The notes: generated by a model from the letters alone, not told the origin. Positions 6,704 to 15,389 are shown, counted from the stretch's first letter. The stretch is 64,000 nucleotides of DNA from an uncultured Ruminococcus sp. (GCA_902786975.1 CADAES010000002.1:1-64000); one strand, 5' to 3'. Numbers and translations: made by a program.

Positions 6704-8785
6704 TCAGTCTGCAACTGAGTTCTTTGCGATAACATCTGCAACGAGGTTAGCAGGGAGCTGCTCATAGCGGACCTTCTCAAATGTGTAGGAGCCTCTGCCC
6801 TGAGTAGTCTGTCTGAGGTACATCGTAAAGTCAGCCATTTCAGCCATAGGAACCTCTGCAACGACCTCTGTCAGACCGGACTTTTCCGAGGGATTCATAC
6901 CGAGCACTCTGCCTCTTCTCTTGTTGAGCTCGCCCATGATATCGCCCGTGTTGTCGTCCGGAACGAGAACGTTGAGCGCACCGATAGGCTCGAGAAGAAC
7001 GGGATCAGCAAGTCTCATACCTTCCTTGTAAGCAATGCTTGCAGCCATCTTGAACGCCATTTCCGAGCTGTCAACAGGGTGGTAGGAACCGTCAACGAGG
7101 ATAGCCTTGAGTCCTACAACAGGGAAGCCTGCGAGAACGCCCTTCTTGATGCTCTCCTGGAGTCCCTTTTCAACAGCGGGGAAGAAGTTTTTGGGAACAG
7201 CGCCGCCGAATACCTTTTCTTCAAATATAAGCTCGTCCGAAACGCACGGCTCAAACTCAATCCAAACATCACCGTACTGACCGTGACCGCCGGACTGCTT
7301 CTTGTGACGGCCCTGGACTTTGACTTTCTTTCTGATAGTCTCTCTGTAAGCTATCTTCGGAACGGAAACGTCAACGTCAACGCCGAAGCTGTTTCTGAGC
7401 TTGCAGATGACAGAATCGAGATGAACACCGCCGAGAGTGCTTATTATCTGCTCCAGAGTATCCGGATCCTGCTCGTAGCTGACAGTCTTGTCCTCTTCAA
7501 GTATTCTTGAGATCGCAGCAGAGATCTTGCTCTCATCACCCTGCGATTTAGCCTTTACAGCCATCTTGTAGCTGCCCTTTGGAAATTCCATAGACGGGAA
7601 CTTGACAACTCTTGCAGCATCGCAGATAGTGTCGTTTGTGTTTACGTTCATTTTCAGAGCAACAACGATATCACCGCAGTTAGCCTCCGTGATATCTGTC
7701 TGCTTCTTTCCGAGCAGGGTAACGAGCTTGCCGATCTTGTCCGAAGCGCCCGTTGTCGCATTGACAACAGCCTTGTTCGGAGCTATCTTGCCCGAGAATA
7801 CCTTAATGAACGACATCTTGCCGACAAACGGATCTGCGACAGTCTTGAATACGAAAGCTGTCATCGGGTCGTTTTCGTTGCACTCTACCTCAACGAGCTC
7901 GCCGTTGGTGTCCTCGCCGACCATAGCGTCCTTTTCGGACGGCGGCGGCAGAAGCAGGTCTATTTCCTTGAGAAGCATATCAACGCCGGAAAGATCAGTG
8001 CTGGAAACGCATACAACAGGTGTGATAGCGCCGCTGTTCATACCCTTGTGGATACCGTCGGTAAGCTCCTTCTGAGTGAAAGCTTCACCCGAGAAGAACT
8101 TTTCAAACAGTGCCTCGTCTGTCTCTGCAACAGCCTCTGAAACAGCCTCTACCAGACCGTCGATACGGTATTCCATATTTGCAGCTACCTCGGCAGTAGG
8201 CATATCGGTAGGCTCAGCCTTGCCGTTTACATACTTGTAAGCCTGCATCTCGATAAGGTTCACATAGGAAACTATCTTTCTGTCGGCGATGACAGGAACA
8301 ACAACAGGGCATACAGTCGGACCGAATTCAGCCTTGAGCTGTGTGAGGACGTTGTTGAAGTTTGCGTTGTCGTCGTCGAGCTTTGTAACAACGAACATAG
8401 TCGGCTTATTGTATTTCTTGGCGCAGTCGTAAGCCTTGTGTGTGCCGACCTTGACGCCCGACTTTGCGGAAACGGTGATAAGCACGCAGCCGCTTGCGTA
8501 GATACCCTCGATCATCTCGCCCTCATAGTCGAACAGGCCCGGGGTGTCAAGGATATTGACCTTGTATTCTCCTGTCTCCATTGTAGTAAGTGATGTATAT
8601 ACAGATGTCTTTCTTGCTATCTCGTCGGGAGTGAAGTCCGAAACGGTGTTTCCGTCAGCTATCTTTCCGAGTCTGTCGGTCGTTCCGCTCTTATATAGCA
8701 ATGCCTCTGTAAGCGATGTCTTTCCTGAACCTGCATGGCCTGCAATGGCAAGGTTTTTGATCTTGGTGCTGTCATAGTTTTTCAA
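6704..8785 (-). CDS. EF-G-like translational GTPase (FusA paralogue)
   Basis: A 693-residue protein with the full five-domain layout of elongation factor G. The G1 loop is GHAGSGKTS instead of GHVDSGKTT, the G3 motif is DTPGLFDY instead of DTPGHVDF, so the catalytic histidine is replaced by leucine, and G4 is TKLD. These changes place it in the EF-G-like (EF-G2) group found beside a canonical FusA in many bacteria, not in the TetM ribosomal-protection group. The start is TTG at 8783-8785, preceded by GGGAGAG. Its role is unclear; it may be a slow or specialised ribosome GTPase. It has its own promoter and terminator. Confidence 0.88.
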   Translation of the reverse strand: MKNYDSTKIKNLAIAGHAGSGKTSLTEALLYKSGTTDRLGKIADGNTVSDFTPDEIARKTSVYTSLTTMETGEYKVNILDTPGLFDYEGEMIEGIYASGCVLITVSAKSGVKVGTHKAYDCAKKYNKPTMFVVTKLDDDNANFNNVLTQLKAEFGPTVCPVVVPVIADRKIVSYVNLIEMQAYKYVNGKAEPTDMPTAEVAANMEYRIDGLVEAVSEAVAETDEALFEKFFSGEAFTQKELTDGIHKGMNSGAITPVVCVSSTDLSGVDMLLKEIDLLLPPPSEKDAMVGEDTNGELVEVECNENDPMTAFVFKTVADPFVGKMSFIKVFSGKIAPNKAVVNATTGASDKIGKLVTLLGKKQTDITEANCGDIVVALKMNVNTNDTICDAARVVKFPSMEFPKGSYKMAVKAKSQGDESKISAAISRILEEDKTVSYEQDPDTLEQIISTLGGVHLDSVICKLRNSFGVDVDVSVPKIAYRETIRKKVKVQGRHKKQSGGHGQYGDVWIEFEPCVSDELIFEEKVFGGAVPKNFFPAVEKGLQESIKKGVLAGFPVVGLKAILVDGSYHPVDSSEMAFKMAASIAYKEGMRLADPVLLEPIGALNVLVPDDNTGDIMGELNKRRGRVLGMNPSEKSGLTEVVAEVPMAEMADFTMYLRQTTQGRGSYTFEKVRYEQLPANLVADVIAKNSVAD

Positions 8786-8825
8786 TTTGAATCTCTCCCA
8801 TTCGTTGCTCTTAGAGCGTGTAATT

Positions 8826-8863
8826 TGCGGTATGTACTAAATATACAAAAATGTATGACCGCA
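8826..8863 (-). promoter_or_regulatory. 5'-end hairpin in the EF-G-like gene leader
   Basis: TGCGGT (8826-8831) pairs perfectly with ACCGCA (8858-8863), and pairing may extend inward with bulges. The stem begins at the predicted transcription start (about 8864, read leftward), so the RNA would begin in a hairpin. Such structures can protect RNA ends or regulate; which applies here is unknown. Confidence 0.45.
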
Positions 8864-8870
8864 TAGGTTA

Positions 8871-8899
8871 ATTATATACTATTTTAACCACCTTTACAA
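8871..8899 (-). promoter_or_regulatory. Sigma-A promoter of the EF-G-like gene
   Basis: On the minus strand: TTGTAA (8894-8899), a 17-base spacer, TATAAT (8871-8876). The leader of about 80 bases holds the hairpin at 8826-8863. The rest of the gap to 9084 shows only the sporulation-type promoter below. Confidence 0.82.
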
Positions 8900-9004
8900 T
8901 AGGTTTTTATAAAAAATCTTTCGTTATTATGAACAAATTTTATACTAAATTTTCTACATAATCACCACCGGCTATCGACATAACAGGACAAACCTTTTGT
9001 TCTG

Positions 9005-9032
9005 CACTTATGAAAGGGACGCTGCATATAAT
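9005..9032 (+). promoter_or_regulatory. Possible sigma-K/sigma-E-type sporulation promoter of dpaAB
   Basis: CAC (9005-9007), about 17 bases, then CATATAAT (9025-9032). This resembles the AC-N16/17-CATAnnnT pattern of mother-cell sigma-K promoters. The Bacillus subtilis dipicolinate synthase operon is sigma-K dependent, which supports the reading. Short motifs such as this also arise by chance. Confidence 0.38.
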
Positions 9033-9084
9033 CTGTTAAGGGGATAAAAACGCCCCGAATGAAACAAGAACGGAGAGAAGAGCG

Positions 9085-9963
9085 ATGAATGTGCCTGTAA
9101 TACTTTGCGTCGGCGGTGATGCGAGATATGTGTATGCCTGCGAGGAGCTTTGCAGGATCGGAAAGGTCTTTTCTTACGGTGCCTGCGGGTACACGGGGGA
9201 TACCGTCCGTCTTTGTTCGCCCGAGCAAATGACCGCAGGGGCGGAACTGCTGGTGCTTCCGATGCTTTCGCAAAGCGGACTGGATATAAAGCTTGCCGAC
9301 GGAAAAACGGTGTCCTGCCGCAGCCTGTCGGGCTTGCTTGCAAAGAATGCGCTTGTTGCGGGCGGAAGGCTGAATACCGATGTCATAGAGTATTTCTCGT
9401 CACTCGGCCACGATGTTGCCGACTATTTTACCCGTGAAGAGCTTGTTATCCGAAACTGTGTTCCGACCGCAGAGGGAGCCTTGCAGATTGCTCTGCGTGA
9501 GCTTGCCGTAACAGTTGACGGAACAAGGACGCTTATGATCGGCTACGGCAGGGTGGCAAAGGCGTGCGCTAAACTTTTCTCGGCAGTCGGTTCCGATGTC
9601 ACCGTCGCCGCAAGAAAACTGTCTCAGCTTGCACAGGCGCAAAACGACGGCTGTAAAGCTGTTGGACTTAACGGTATTGCCGAAAACATCGGGAGCTTTG
9701 ATATCGTAATAAATACCGTACCCGCAATGGTGCTGACAAAGCAGATACTTGAAAGGCTCGGGAAGGATGCAATCGTGATAGACCTTGCGTCTATGCCCGG
9801 CGGGACAGACTTTGAAGCGGCAAAACAGCTTGACCGCCGTGTCGTCCATGCGCTTGCCCTGCCAGGGAAAACAGCGCCTGTAACAAGCGGGAAGCTTATC
9901 GCAGAGGCGGTGATCAACATATTTCTGGAAAGGAGAGAAACAGATGTCTTTACAAGGCGTTAG
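9085..9963 (+). CDS. dpaA: Dipicolinate synthase subunit A
   Basis: A 292-residue NAD(P)-dependent subunit (SpoVFA) of the enzyme that makes dipicolinic acid from dihydrodipicolinate in the mother cell during sporulation. Dipicolinic acid with calcium fills the spore core and gives heat resistance. The N-terminal region matches the DpaA-specific domain, and a Rossmann nucleotide-binding loop, MIGYGRVAK, lies at about residue 150. ATG is preceded by GGAGAGAAG. It overlaps dpaB by 20 bases, so the two are translationally coupled. Its presence implies a sporulating organism. Confidence 0.93.
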   Translation: MNVPVILCVGGDARYVYACEELCRIGKVFSYGACGYTGDTVRLCSPEQMTAGAELLVLPMLSQSGLDIKLADGKTVSCRSLSGLLAKNALVAGGRLNTDVIEYFSSLGHDVADYFTREELVIRNCVPTAEGALQIALRELAVTVDGTRTLMIGYGRVAKACAKLFSAVGSDVTVAARKLSQLAQAQNDGCKAVGLNGIAENIGSFDIVINTVPAMVLTKQILERLGKDAIVIDLASMPGGTDFEAAKQLDRRVVHALALPGKTAPVTSGKLIAEAVINIFLERRETDVFTRR

Positions 9964-10522
9964 GATAGGCTACTGCCTGTGCGGCTCGTTCTGTACGTTT
10001 GAAAAAAGCTTCAAAGCGGCACAGGAACTTACCGATATGGGCGCAGAGCTTATCCCCGTGATGTCATATAATTCCGCCGGACTGTCCACACGCTTCGGAA
10101 CGAGCGAGCAGAACACACAAAGGCTCGAGGAGATAGCGGGCAGACCGGTGATAAAGACCATAGTTGACGCAGAACCGATAGGACCCAAGAAAATGTGCGA
10201 TATAATGGTCGTCGCACCCTGTACGGCGAATACACTTGCAAAGCTTGCGCTGGGGATAACCGATACACCCGTGACGATGGCGGTCAAGAGCCACCTTCGC
10301 AACGGGCTTCCCGTAGTGGTGGCGATATCCACCAATGATGCTCTCGCAGGCTGTGCAAAGAATATCGGGATTCTTCAGAATTACCGCAATTACTATTTCG
10401 TGCCATACAAGCAGGACAATTTCGAGAAAAAACCGAATTCTATCGTCGCAAGCTTCGACCTTATACCTCAGACGGTCGTGCTCGCACTTTCGGGAAAGCA
10501 GCTCCAGCCGCTTATCCTGTGA
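9944..10522 (+). CDS. dpaB: Dipicolinate synthase subunit B
   Basis: A 192-residue flavoprotein-like subunit (SpoVFB) that works with DpaA. It has the flavoprotein decarboxylase-type fold: GYCLCGSFCTF near the N terminus and a VAPCTANTLAKLALGITDTP segment in the middle, where FMN would bind. The length is normal for the family. The start lies inside the end of dpaA with AAGGAGAG upstream. A strong terminator follows, so dpaAB form a two-gene operon. Confidence 0.93.
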   Translation: MSLQGVRIGYCLCGSFCTFEKSFKAAQELTDMGAELIPVMSYNSAGLSTRFGTSEQNTQRLEEIAGRPVIKTIVDAEPIGPKKMCDIMVVAPCTANTLAKLALGITDTPVTMAVKSHLRNGLPVVVAISTNDALAGCAKNIGILQNYRNYYFVPYKQDNFEKKPNSIVASFDLIPQTVVLALSGKQLQPLIL

Positions 10523-10529
10523 CGCTCAA

Positions 10530-10559
10530 GACTGTAAAGTATAACGCTTTACAGTCTTT
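10530..10559 (+). terminator. Terminator of dpaAB
   Basis: A perfect 10-bp stem GACTGTAAAG/CTTTACAGTC (10530-10539/10547-10556) with a 7-base loop, followed by TTT. Confidence 0.8.
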
Positions 10560-10593
10560 CTGCATATTTTTAATAAAAATGTTCCGAAATGTG

Positions 10594-10622
10594 TTGACGT
10601 TTTTGTGTCAAAGTGATATAAT
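10594..10622 (+). promoter_or_regulatory. Sigma-A promoter of glgA
   Basis: TTGACG (10594-10599), a 17-base spacer, TATAAT (10617-10622) with extended TG at 10614-10615. The leader is about 50 bases. Confidence 0.88.
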
Positions 10623-10681
10623 AATCTAAATAGATGGCTTTTGCCTTTTCACTAAAATTTATTTTGAAAGGATATTAGTTT

Positions 10682-12127
10682 ATGAAAAATGTATTGTTTG
10701 TATCGTCGGAGTGCGTACCTTTCATCAAAACAGGAGGACTTGCCGATGTTGTCGGCTCGCTTCCCAAGTGCCTTGACAAGGAGTACTACGACTGCAGAGT
10801 TTTCCTGCCGAAATATATGTGCATGGACGGAAAGTGGAAGGACCAGCTCGAATATGTGACCCATTTCTATATGGACTACGACGGACAGAGCAGATATGTC
10901 GGAGTCCTCACTATGGTCTACGAGGGCGTAAGGTTCTATTTCCTTGACAACGAGTATTATTTCAGCGGTGATAAGCCGTATCTGGAGCATCATTGGGATA
11001 TCGAGAGGTTCATCTTCTTCGATAAGGCTGTGCTCTCTGCACTTCCTCTGCTCGATTTCAGACCCGACGTTATCCACTGCCACGACTGGCAGACAGGTCT
11101 TATCCCCGTGTTCCTGCACGACAGCTTCCAGGGCGGCGAGTTCTTCCGTGGGATCAGATCTGTCATGACCATACATAACCTCAAATTCCAGGGCAACGAC
11201 AACGTCGACAGGATAAAATGGCTCTCGGGACTTTCCGACTACTATTTCTCTATCGACAAGCTCAGAACGGGCATCGACGGAAATATGCTCAAGGGCGGAC
11301 TCGTTTATGCCGATGCTATAACCACCGTCAGCAATACCTATGCCGAGGAGATAAAGACTGCGTTTTACGGCGAGGGTCTTGACGGACTTATGCGTGCCAG
11401 AAAGAACGACCTCCGAGGAATCGTCAACGGTATCGACTATACCGACTATGACCCCAATACCGACCAGTATATCAACGTTAAGTACAACTATGACAACGTG
11501 CTAGAAAAGAAAGTCCACAACAAGCGTGCTCTGCAGGCAGAGCTGGGTCTTGAGGTCAACGACGACCGCTTCCTTATCGGAATAGTCAGCAGGCTTACCG
11601 ACCAGAAGGGCTTTGACCTTATCGCATATATGATGGAAAGAATGTGCCAGCAGGGCATTCAGTTCGCTGTCCTTGGCACAGGCGACGGCAAGTACGAGGA
11701 TATGTTCCGCTGGTTTGCGGGAAGATACCCCGGACAGGTATCCGCAAACATCTATTACAGCAACGCCCTCAGCCACAGGATATATGCCTCGGTAGATGCG
11801 TTCCTTATGCCTTCGCTGTTTGAACCATGCGGTCTTTCGCAGCTGATGTCGCTTCGCTACGGCACGGTGCCTATCGTCCGTGAAACAGGCGGACTCAAGG
11901 ATACGGTCGAGCCTTACAACCAGTTCGAGCATACCGGAACAGGCTTCTCGTTTGCAAACTACAACGCTCACGAGATGTACAATACCGTTATGTTTGCAAA
12001 GTACATATTTGATGACAGGCGTGACGAGTGGAACGGTATCATCAAGCAGGCTATGTCCAAGGACTTCTCGTGGCAGGCTTCTGCCGCAAAATACCAGGAG
12101 ATGTATGACTGGCTCATAGGCTACTGA
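10682..12127 (+). CDS. glgA: Glycogen (starch) synthase
   Basis: A 481-residue GT5-family glycosyltransferase that transfers glucose from ADP-glucose to growing alpha-1,4-glucan in the cytoplasm. The N-terminal KTGGLADVVGSLPK motif binds ADP-glucose, and the C-terminal half has the GT-B nucleotide-binding region ending in FEPCGLSQLMSLRYG and ETGGLKDTVE. The length is normal for GlgA. A ribosome site, GAAAGGA, lies upstream. No other glg gene is adjacent. There is no clear T-tailed terminator before the next gene, so read-through is possible. Confidence 0.96.
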   Translation: MKNVLFVSSECVPFIKTGGLADVVGSLPKCLDKEYYDCRVFLPKYMCMDGKWKDQLEYVTHFYMDYDGQSRYVGVLTMVYEGVRFYFLDNEYYFSGDKPYLEHHWDIERFIFFDKAVLSALPLLDFRPDVIHCHDWQTGLIPVFLHDSFQGGEFFRGIRSVMTIHNLKFQGNDNVDRIKWLSGLSDYYFSIDKLRTGIDGNMLKGGLVYADAITTVSNTYAEEIKTAFYGEGLDGLMRARKNDLRGIVNGIDYTDYDPNTDQYINVKYNYDNVLEKKVHNKRALQAELGLEVNDDRFLIGIVSRLTDQKGFDLIAYMMERMCQQGIQFAVLGTGDGKYEDMFRWFAGRYPGQVSANIYYSNALSHRIYASVDAFLMPSLFEPCGLSQLMSLRYGTVPIVRETGGLKDTVEPYNQFEHTGTGFSFANYNAHEMYNTVMFAKYIFDDRRDEWNGIIKQAMSKDFSWQASAAKYQEMYDWLIGY

Positions 12128-12180
12128 TATTACTGAAGCATATCCGCACAGCACTTTGCGTATCAGATATTGAACATAAC

Positions 12181-12220
12181 AGCCTCCGTACAAACATATT
12201 ATTGTTTAGAAACGGAGGCT
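12181..12220 (+). promoter_or_regulatory. Hairpin that buries a ribosome-binding site
   Basis: AGCCTCCGT (12181-12189) is perfectly complementary to ACGGAGGCT (12212-12220), and an inner AAAC/GTTT (12192-12195/12204-12207) extends the fold. The right arm contains the GGAGG (12214-12218) that serves ATG 12227. There is no T run, so it is not a standard terminator. Translation of the downstream gene should need this stem to open. Confidence 0.65.
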
Positions 12221-12226
12221 GTCCTT

Positions 12227-13435
12227 ATGAGAATAAATAGTTTAAAAACCGCAGTTTGCGCAGTTCTGACCGCATTGACCCTGTTGGCAGGCACAATTAC
12301 CGCCTTTGCTTCTTCGGGCGAAAGTGTCCGAAACAACAGCGTCCCCGCTGCTAAGAACGCCGACCCGCCCGAAAAGCTGAGTACCGTGAGCGCCGATGCG
12401 TATATCCTTACCGAGATGCAGACGGGTACCGTCCTGCTTGAAAAGAACGCAGACAAAAGCATCACCTCGTCTCATTTCAACAAGCTGATGACACTGCTTC
12501 TTCTCAGCGAAAGGATACGCACAGGGAAAATAAGACCTCAGGATACCTTTACTGTCAGCGACCGTGCAAATTCCTGCAATGACCCGCAGATATGGCTCGA
12601 CAAGGGCGAAAAGATAACAGTCGATGAGCTTATAAAGTCGGTAACTGTCGGAAATGCGAACGATGCGGCTGCGGTCATCGCCGAAGGAGTCAGCGGCAGC
12701 GAGGAAAGGTTCGTCAGTGCTATGAACAAAAGGGCAGAGGCACTGAAAATGTCCAAAACCGTCTTTAAAGACTCCACAGGCGCCGACCTGTCGAATACGA
12801 CTACCCCGAAGGATATTGCGGCTCTGTGTTCAAGACTGCGCAAATACGAGTTCCTGACACCTTATTTCAGAACGTGGCTGGTCAGAGTAAGGGGCGCAAA
12901 GGCAGAACTTGTAAATTCAAACCGCCTCGTCCGTACAGACCACGGCGTCAGCGGAATGAAAGCCTTTTGCTCAAAGCAAAGCGGCAGCTGCGCCTGCGTC
13001 ACTGCTAAAAAAGGCGGAATGGAGCTTTGCGCTGTCGTCGTCGGCTGCAAGGATAACGATAAAAGAGATTCCGATGTCAGAAAACTGCTTGAATGCGGCG
13101 CACAGATGTTTCAGCTTTACCGGCCCGAAATACCGCAGGATTTGCTCAGAAGTATCCCCGTGACCGGCGGCGAAAAGCTCGAATGTGAGCTTGGTGTCGA
13201 AAATACGCCCCTTGTCGTGATAAAACGGGGAACAGCCCCGCAGCTTGAAGCTGTAAAATACAGGGAGGAGAAGCTTGAAGCCCCCGTCGCCAAGGGTCAG
13301 ATATGCGGCACGTTCACACTCGAATACGACAAAAAGCCCGTCTGTACGTTGAATATCACCGCAAAGGAAAATATCGCCAGAATGAATTGGCTGTGCGGAT
13401 TCAAAAAACTGTTGTATAATCTGATTAAATTGTAA
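12227..13435 (+). CDS. DacF-like D,D-carboxypeptidase homologue with degenerate active site
   Basis: A 402-residue exported protein of peptidase family S11: signal peptide at about 1-28 ending near AFAS, a penicillin-binding fold to about 275, and a PBP5-type C-terminal domain. All three catalytic motifs are changed. The SxxK position reads HFNK (His83 replaces the serine nucleophile; Lys86 is kept), SxN reads NAN (143-145), and KTG reads KAF (245-247). Neighbouring conserved blocks (KLMT, NDAA, TAKKGGM, AVVVG) remain, so alignment is secure and this is not a frameshift. It is probably a non-catalytic peptidoglycan-binding or regulatory protein. ATG 12227 is chosen because GGAGG lies 8 bases upstream. 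Confidence 0.88.
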   Translation: MRINSLKTAVCAVLTALTLLAGTITAFASSGESVRNNSVPAAKNADPPEKLSTVSADAYILTEMQTGTVLLEKNADKSITSSHFNKLMTLLLLSERIRTGKIRPQDTFTVSDRANSCNDPQIWLDKGEKITVDELIKSVTVGNANDAAAVIAEGVSGSEERFVSAMNKRAEALKMSKTVFKDSTGADLSNTTTPKDIAALCSRLRKYEFLTPYFRTWLVRVRGAKAELVNSNRLVRTDHGVSGMKAFCSKQSGSCACVTAKKGGMELCAVVVGCKDNDKRDSDVRKLLECGAQMFQLYRPEIPQDLLRSIPVTGGEKLECELGVENTPLVVIKRGTAPQLEAVKYREEKLEAPVAKGQICGTFTLEYDKKPVCTLNITAKENIARMNWLCGFKKLLYNLIKL

Positions 13436-13484
13436 AGAGTTTTTCGTTAAAATGCACAAATACTTGTTAAAATTTATAAAGCCC

Positions 13485-13513
13485 TTGAAAAGTGGGAAAA
13501 AATAATGTATAAT
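13485..13513 (+). promoter_or_regulatory. Sigma-A promoter of pgi
   Basis: TTGAAA (13485-13490), a 17-base spacer, TATAAT (13508-13513). Confidence 0.88.
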
Positions 13514-13546
13514 TTGATTAGTTGAAAGTGAAAGGATCTGACTGCA

Positions 13547-14884
13547 TTGTCTATAAAACTGCAAACAAAATATCTCGGCAATTTTATCCGTGATGACGAG
13601 TGTAAAGGTGTCGCTCCGCTTATAACTGCGGCTCATAATACCCTTGAATCTCAGAACGGTCTCGGAAGTGATTTTCTCGGCTGGGTAACTCTGCCTACCG
13701 ACTATGACAAGGAAGAATTTGCAAGGATCAAGGCTGCTGCCGAAAGGATCAAAAAGACCTGCGATGTACTTATCGTTATCGGCATCGGCGGTTCGTATCT
13801 CGGCGCAAGAGCTGCTATCGAGTTCCTCAAATCGCCTCTTTACAATGAGCTTCCGAAGGATACTCCGAACATTTACTTTGTAGGAAACAGCATTAATCCT
13901 GCGTATCTCAATGATGTTATCAAGATCTGTGAGGGCAAGGATATCTGCGTCAATGTTATTTCCAAGTCCGGTACGACTACCGAGCCTGCTCTTGCTTTCA
14001 GAGTATTCAAGCAGCTGCTTGAAAAGAAGTACGGCAAGGACGGCGCAAAGGACAGGATATTCGCTACGACAGATAAGGCAAAGGGTACTCTTAAAGAACT
14101 TTCCGATAAGGAAGGCTACGAAACATTCGTAGTTCCCGATAATGTAGGCGGAAGATTCTCTGTACTTACCGCTGTCGGACTGCTGCCTATCGCCGCTGCC
14201 GGATGTGACATCGACAAGCTGATGCAGGGCGCAAGAAACGCTCAGAAAGCTTACGCTAACGACGATAACAACGATTGCTATAAGTATGCCGCTATCAGAA
14301 ACATTCTTGCAAGAAAAGGCAAGGCTATTGAGATGCTCGTTTCATACGACCCCGCATTTACAATGATGGGCGAGTGGTTCAAGCAGCTGTTCGGTGAGAG
14401 CGAGGGTAAGGATAACAAGGGTATTTTCCCTGCATCTGCTACATTCTCCACCGACCTTCATTCCCTTGGACAGTTCATTCAGGACGGTACTAAGGAAATA
14501 TTTGAAACTGTCGTTGACTTTGCAAAGCCGAGAACAGATTTCTGGCTCGAGGCTGACGAGGCTAACCTTGACGGACTCAATTTCCTCACAAACCAGAATA
14601 TGTCCGTCGTAAACAAAAAGGCGTTCCAGGGAACAGTACTCGCACATACAGAGGGCGGCGTTCCGAACATCATTCTTGAGGTAGATGCTCCGGACGAGGA
14701 GAACCTCGGCGAGCTTATCTATTTCTTTGAAAAGGCAGTCGCTATCTCGGGCTATATGATGGGTGTAAACCCGTTCAACCAGCCGGGCGTTGAGAGCTAT
14801 AAAAAGAATATGTTTGCACTTCTGGGCAAGCCCGGATACGAAGGAGCAAGGGCAGAGCTCGAAGCAAAGCTGAGTGCGGAATAA
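13547..14884 (+). CDS. pgi: Glucose-6-phosphate isomerase
   Basis: A 445-residue cytoplasmic enzyme that interconverts glucose 6-phosphate and fructose 6-phosphate in glycolysis. Visible family blocks are [12 protein letters not shown], the sugar-phosphate loop [28 protein letters not shown], and the C-terminal signature [14 protein letters not shown]. The length fits the short bacterial form. The start is TTG, with AAAGGA 10 bases upstream; no ATG gives the full fold. It is transcribed from the promoter at 13485 and probably continues into the small P-loop gene. A weak 5-bp hairpin (14897-14910) lies in the gap. Confidence 0.96.
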   Translation: MSIKLQTKYLGNFIRDDECKGVAPLITAAHNTLESQNGLGSDFLGWVTLPTDYDKEEFARIKAAAERIKKTCDVLIVIGIGGSYLGARAAIEFLKSPLYNELPKDTPNIYFVGNSINPAYLNDVIKICEGKDICVNVISKSGTTTEPALAFRVFKQLLEKKYGKDGAKDRIFATTDKAKGTLKELSDKEGYETFVVPDNVGGRFSVLTAVGLLPIAAAGCDIDKLMQGARNAQKAYANDDNNDCYKYAAIRNILARKGKAIEMLVSYDPAFTMMGEWFKQLFGESEGKDNKGIFPASATFSTDLHSLGQFIQDGTKEIFETVVDFAKPRTDFWLEADEANLDGLNFLTNQNMSVVNKKAFQGTVLAHTEGGVPNIILEVDAPDEENLGELIYFFEKAVAISGYMMGVNPFNQPGVESYKKNMFALLGKPGYEGARAELEAKLSAE

Positions 14885-14947
14885 TATCGGGACAATGAGT
14901 GGAAACACTCTTAAAATAAAGCTTTTTAGCAGAACGGAGAGAATATT

Positions 14948-15352
14948 ATGATTAATTTGATTCCAGGAAAAAAAGGTACGGGCAAAACCAAGATCCTCGT
15001 TGAAATGATCAAGAAGGCAGCAGAAAGCGCTACCGGAAATGTTGTCTGCATCGAAAGAGGAATGCAGCTCACCTACGACCTGCCTCACAATGTAAGACTT
15101 GCAGATGCTGAGGAGTACGGCGTAAACAGCTACGACGCTTTCTATGGCTTTGTCGCAGGACTTCTTGCCGGGAATTACGATATACAGGAAGTTTTTGTTG
15201 ACGGTATTCTGAAGATCGGCGGCAGAGACTACGAGGCACTTGGCAAGATGCTTGAAAAGGTAGCTATCCTGTGCAAGGACGTAAATATTGTGTTCACAGT
15301 ATCAGCTGATGTTGAGGAGCTTCCTGTCAAGGTAAGAGCATACATCAAGTAA
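14948..15352 (+). CDS. Small P-loop protein of unknown function
   Basis: A 134-residue protein whose first residues form a Walker A loop (PGKKGTGKT). A hydrophobic strand ending in Asp (VFVDGI) could be Walker B. There is no helicase, sensor or membrane motif, and the protein is too short for a complete AAA or RecA core. Homologues are, from memory, widespread in Ruminococcus-like Clostridia and sometimes loosely labelled PilT-like; I see nothing supporting a pilus role. It follows pgi by 63 bases with an ACGGAGAG ribosome site. Confidence 0.8.
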   Translation: MINLIPGKKGTGKTKILVEMIKKAAESATGNVVCIERGMQLTYDLPHNVRLADAEEYGVNSYDAFYGFVAGLLAGNYDIQEVFVDGILKIGGRDYEALGKMLEKVAILCKDVNIVFTVSADVEELPVKVRAYIK

Positions 15353-15389
15353 CTGATCGGTCCTCTCGGCAGAAAATTATAAAAAAGTA

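Noticed and set aside
6704-8785. Tetracycline resistance protein of the TetM type
   Set aside because: The G1 loop (GHAGSGKTS) and overall features fit the EF-G-like group; the sequence hallmarks of TetM are not seen.
12170-12226. Longer N terminus for the DacF-like protein from ATG 12170
   Set aside because: No ribosome site precedes it, and it would place 19 extra residues before a normal signal peptide.
14897-14910. Terminator between pgi and the P-loop gene
   Set aside because: GAGTG-GAAA-CACTC is only 5 bp and no T run follows closely.
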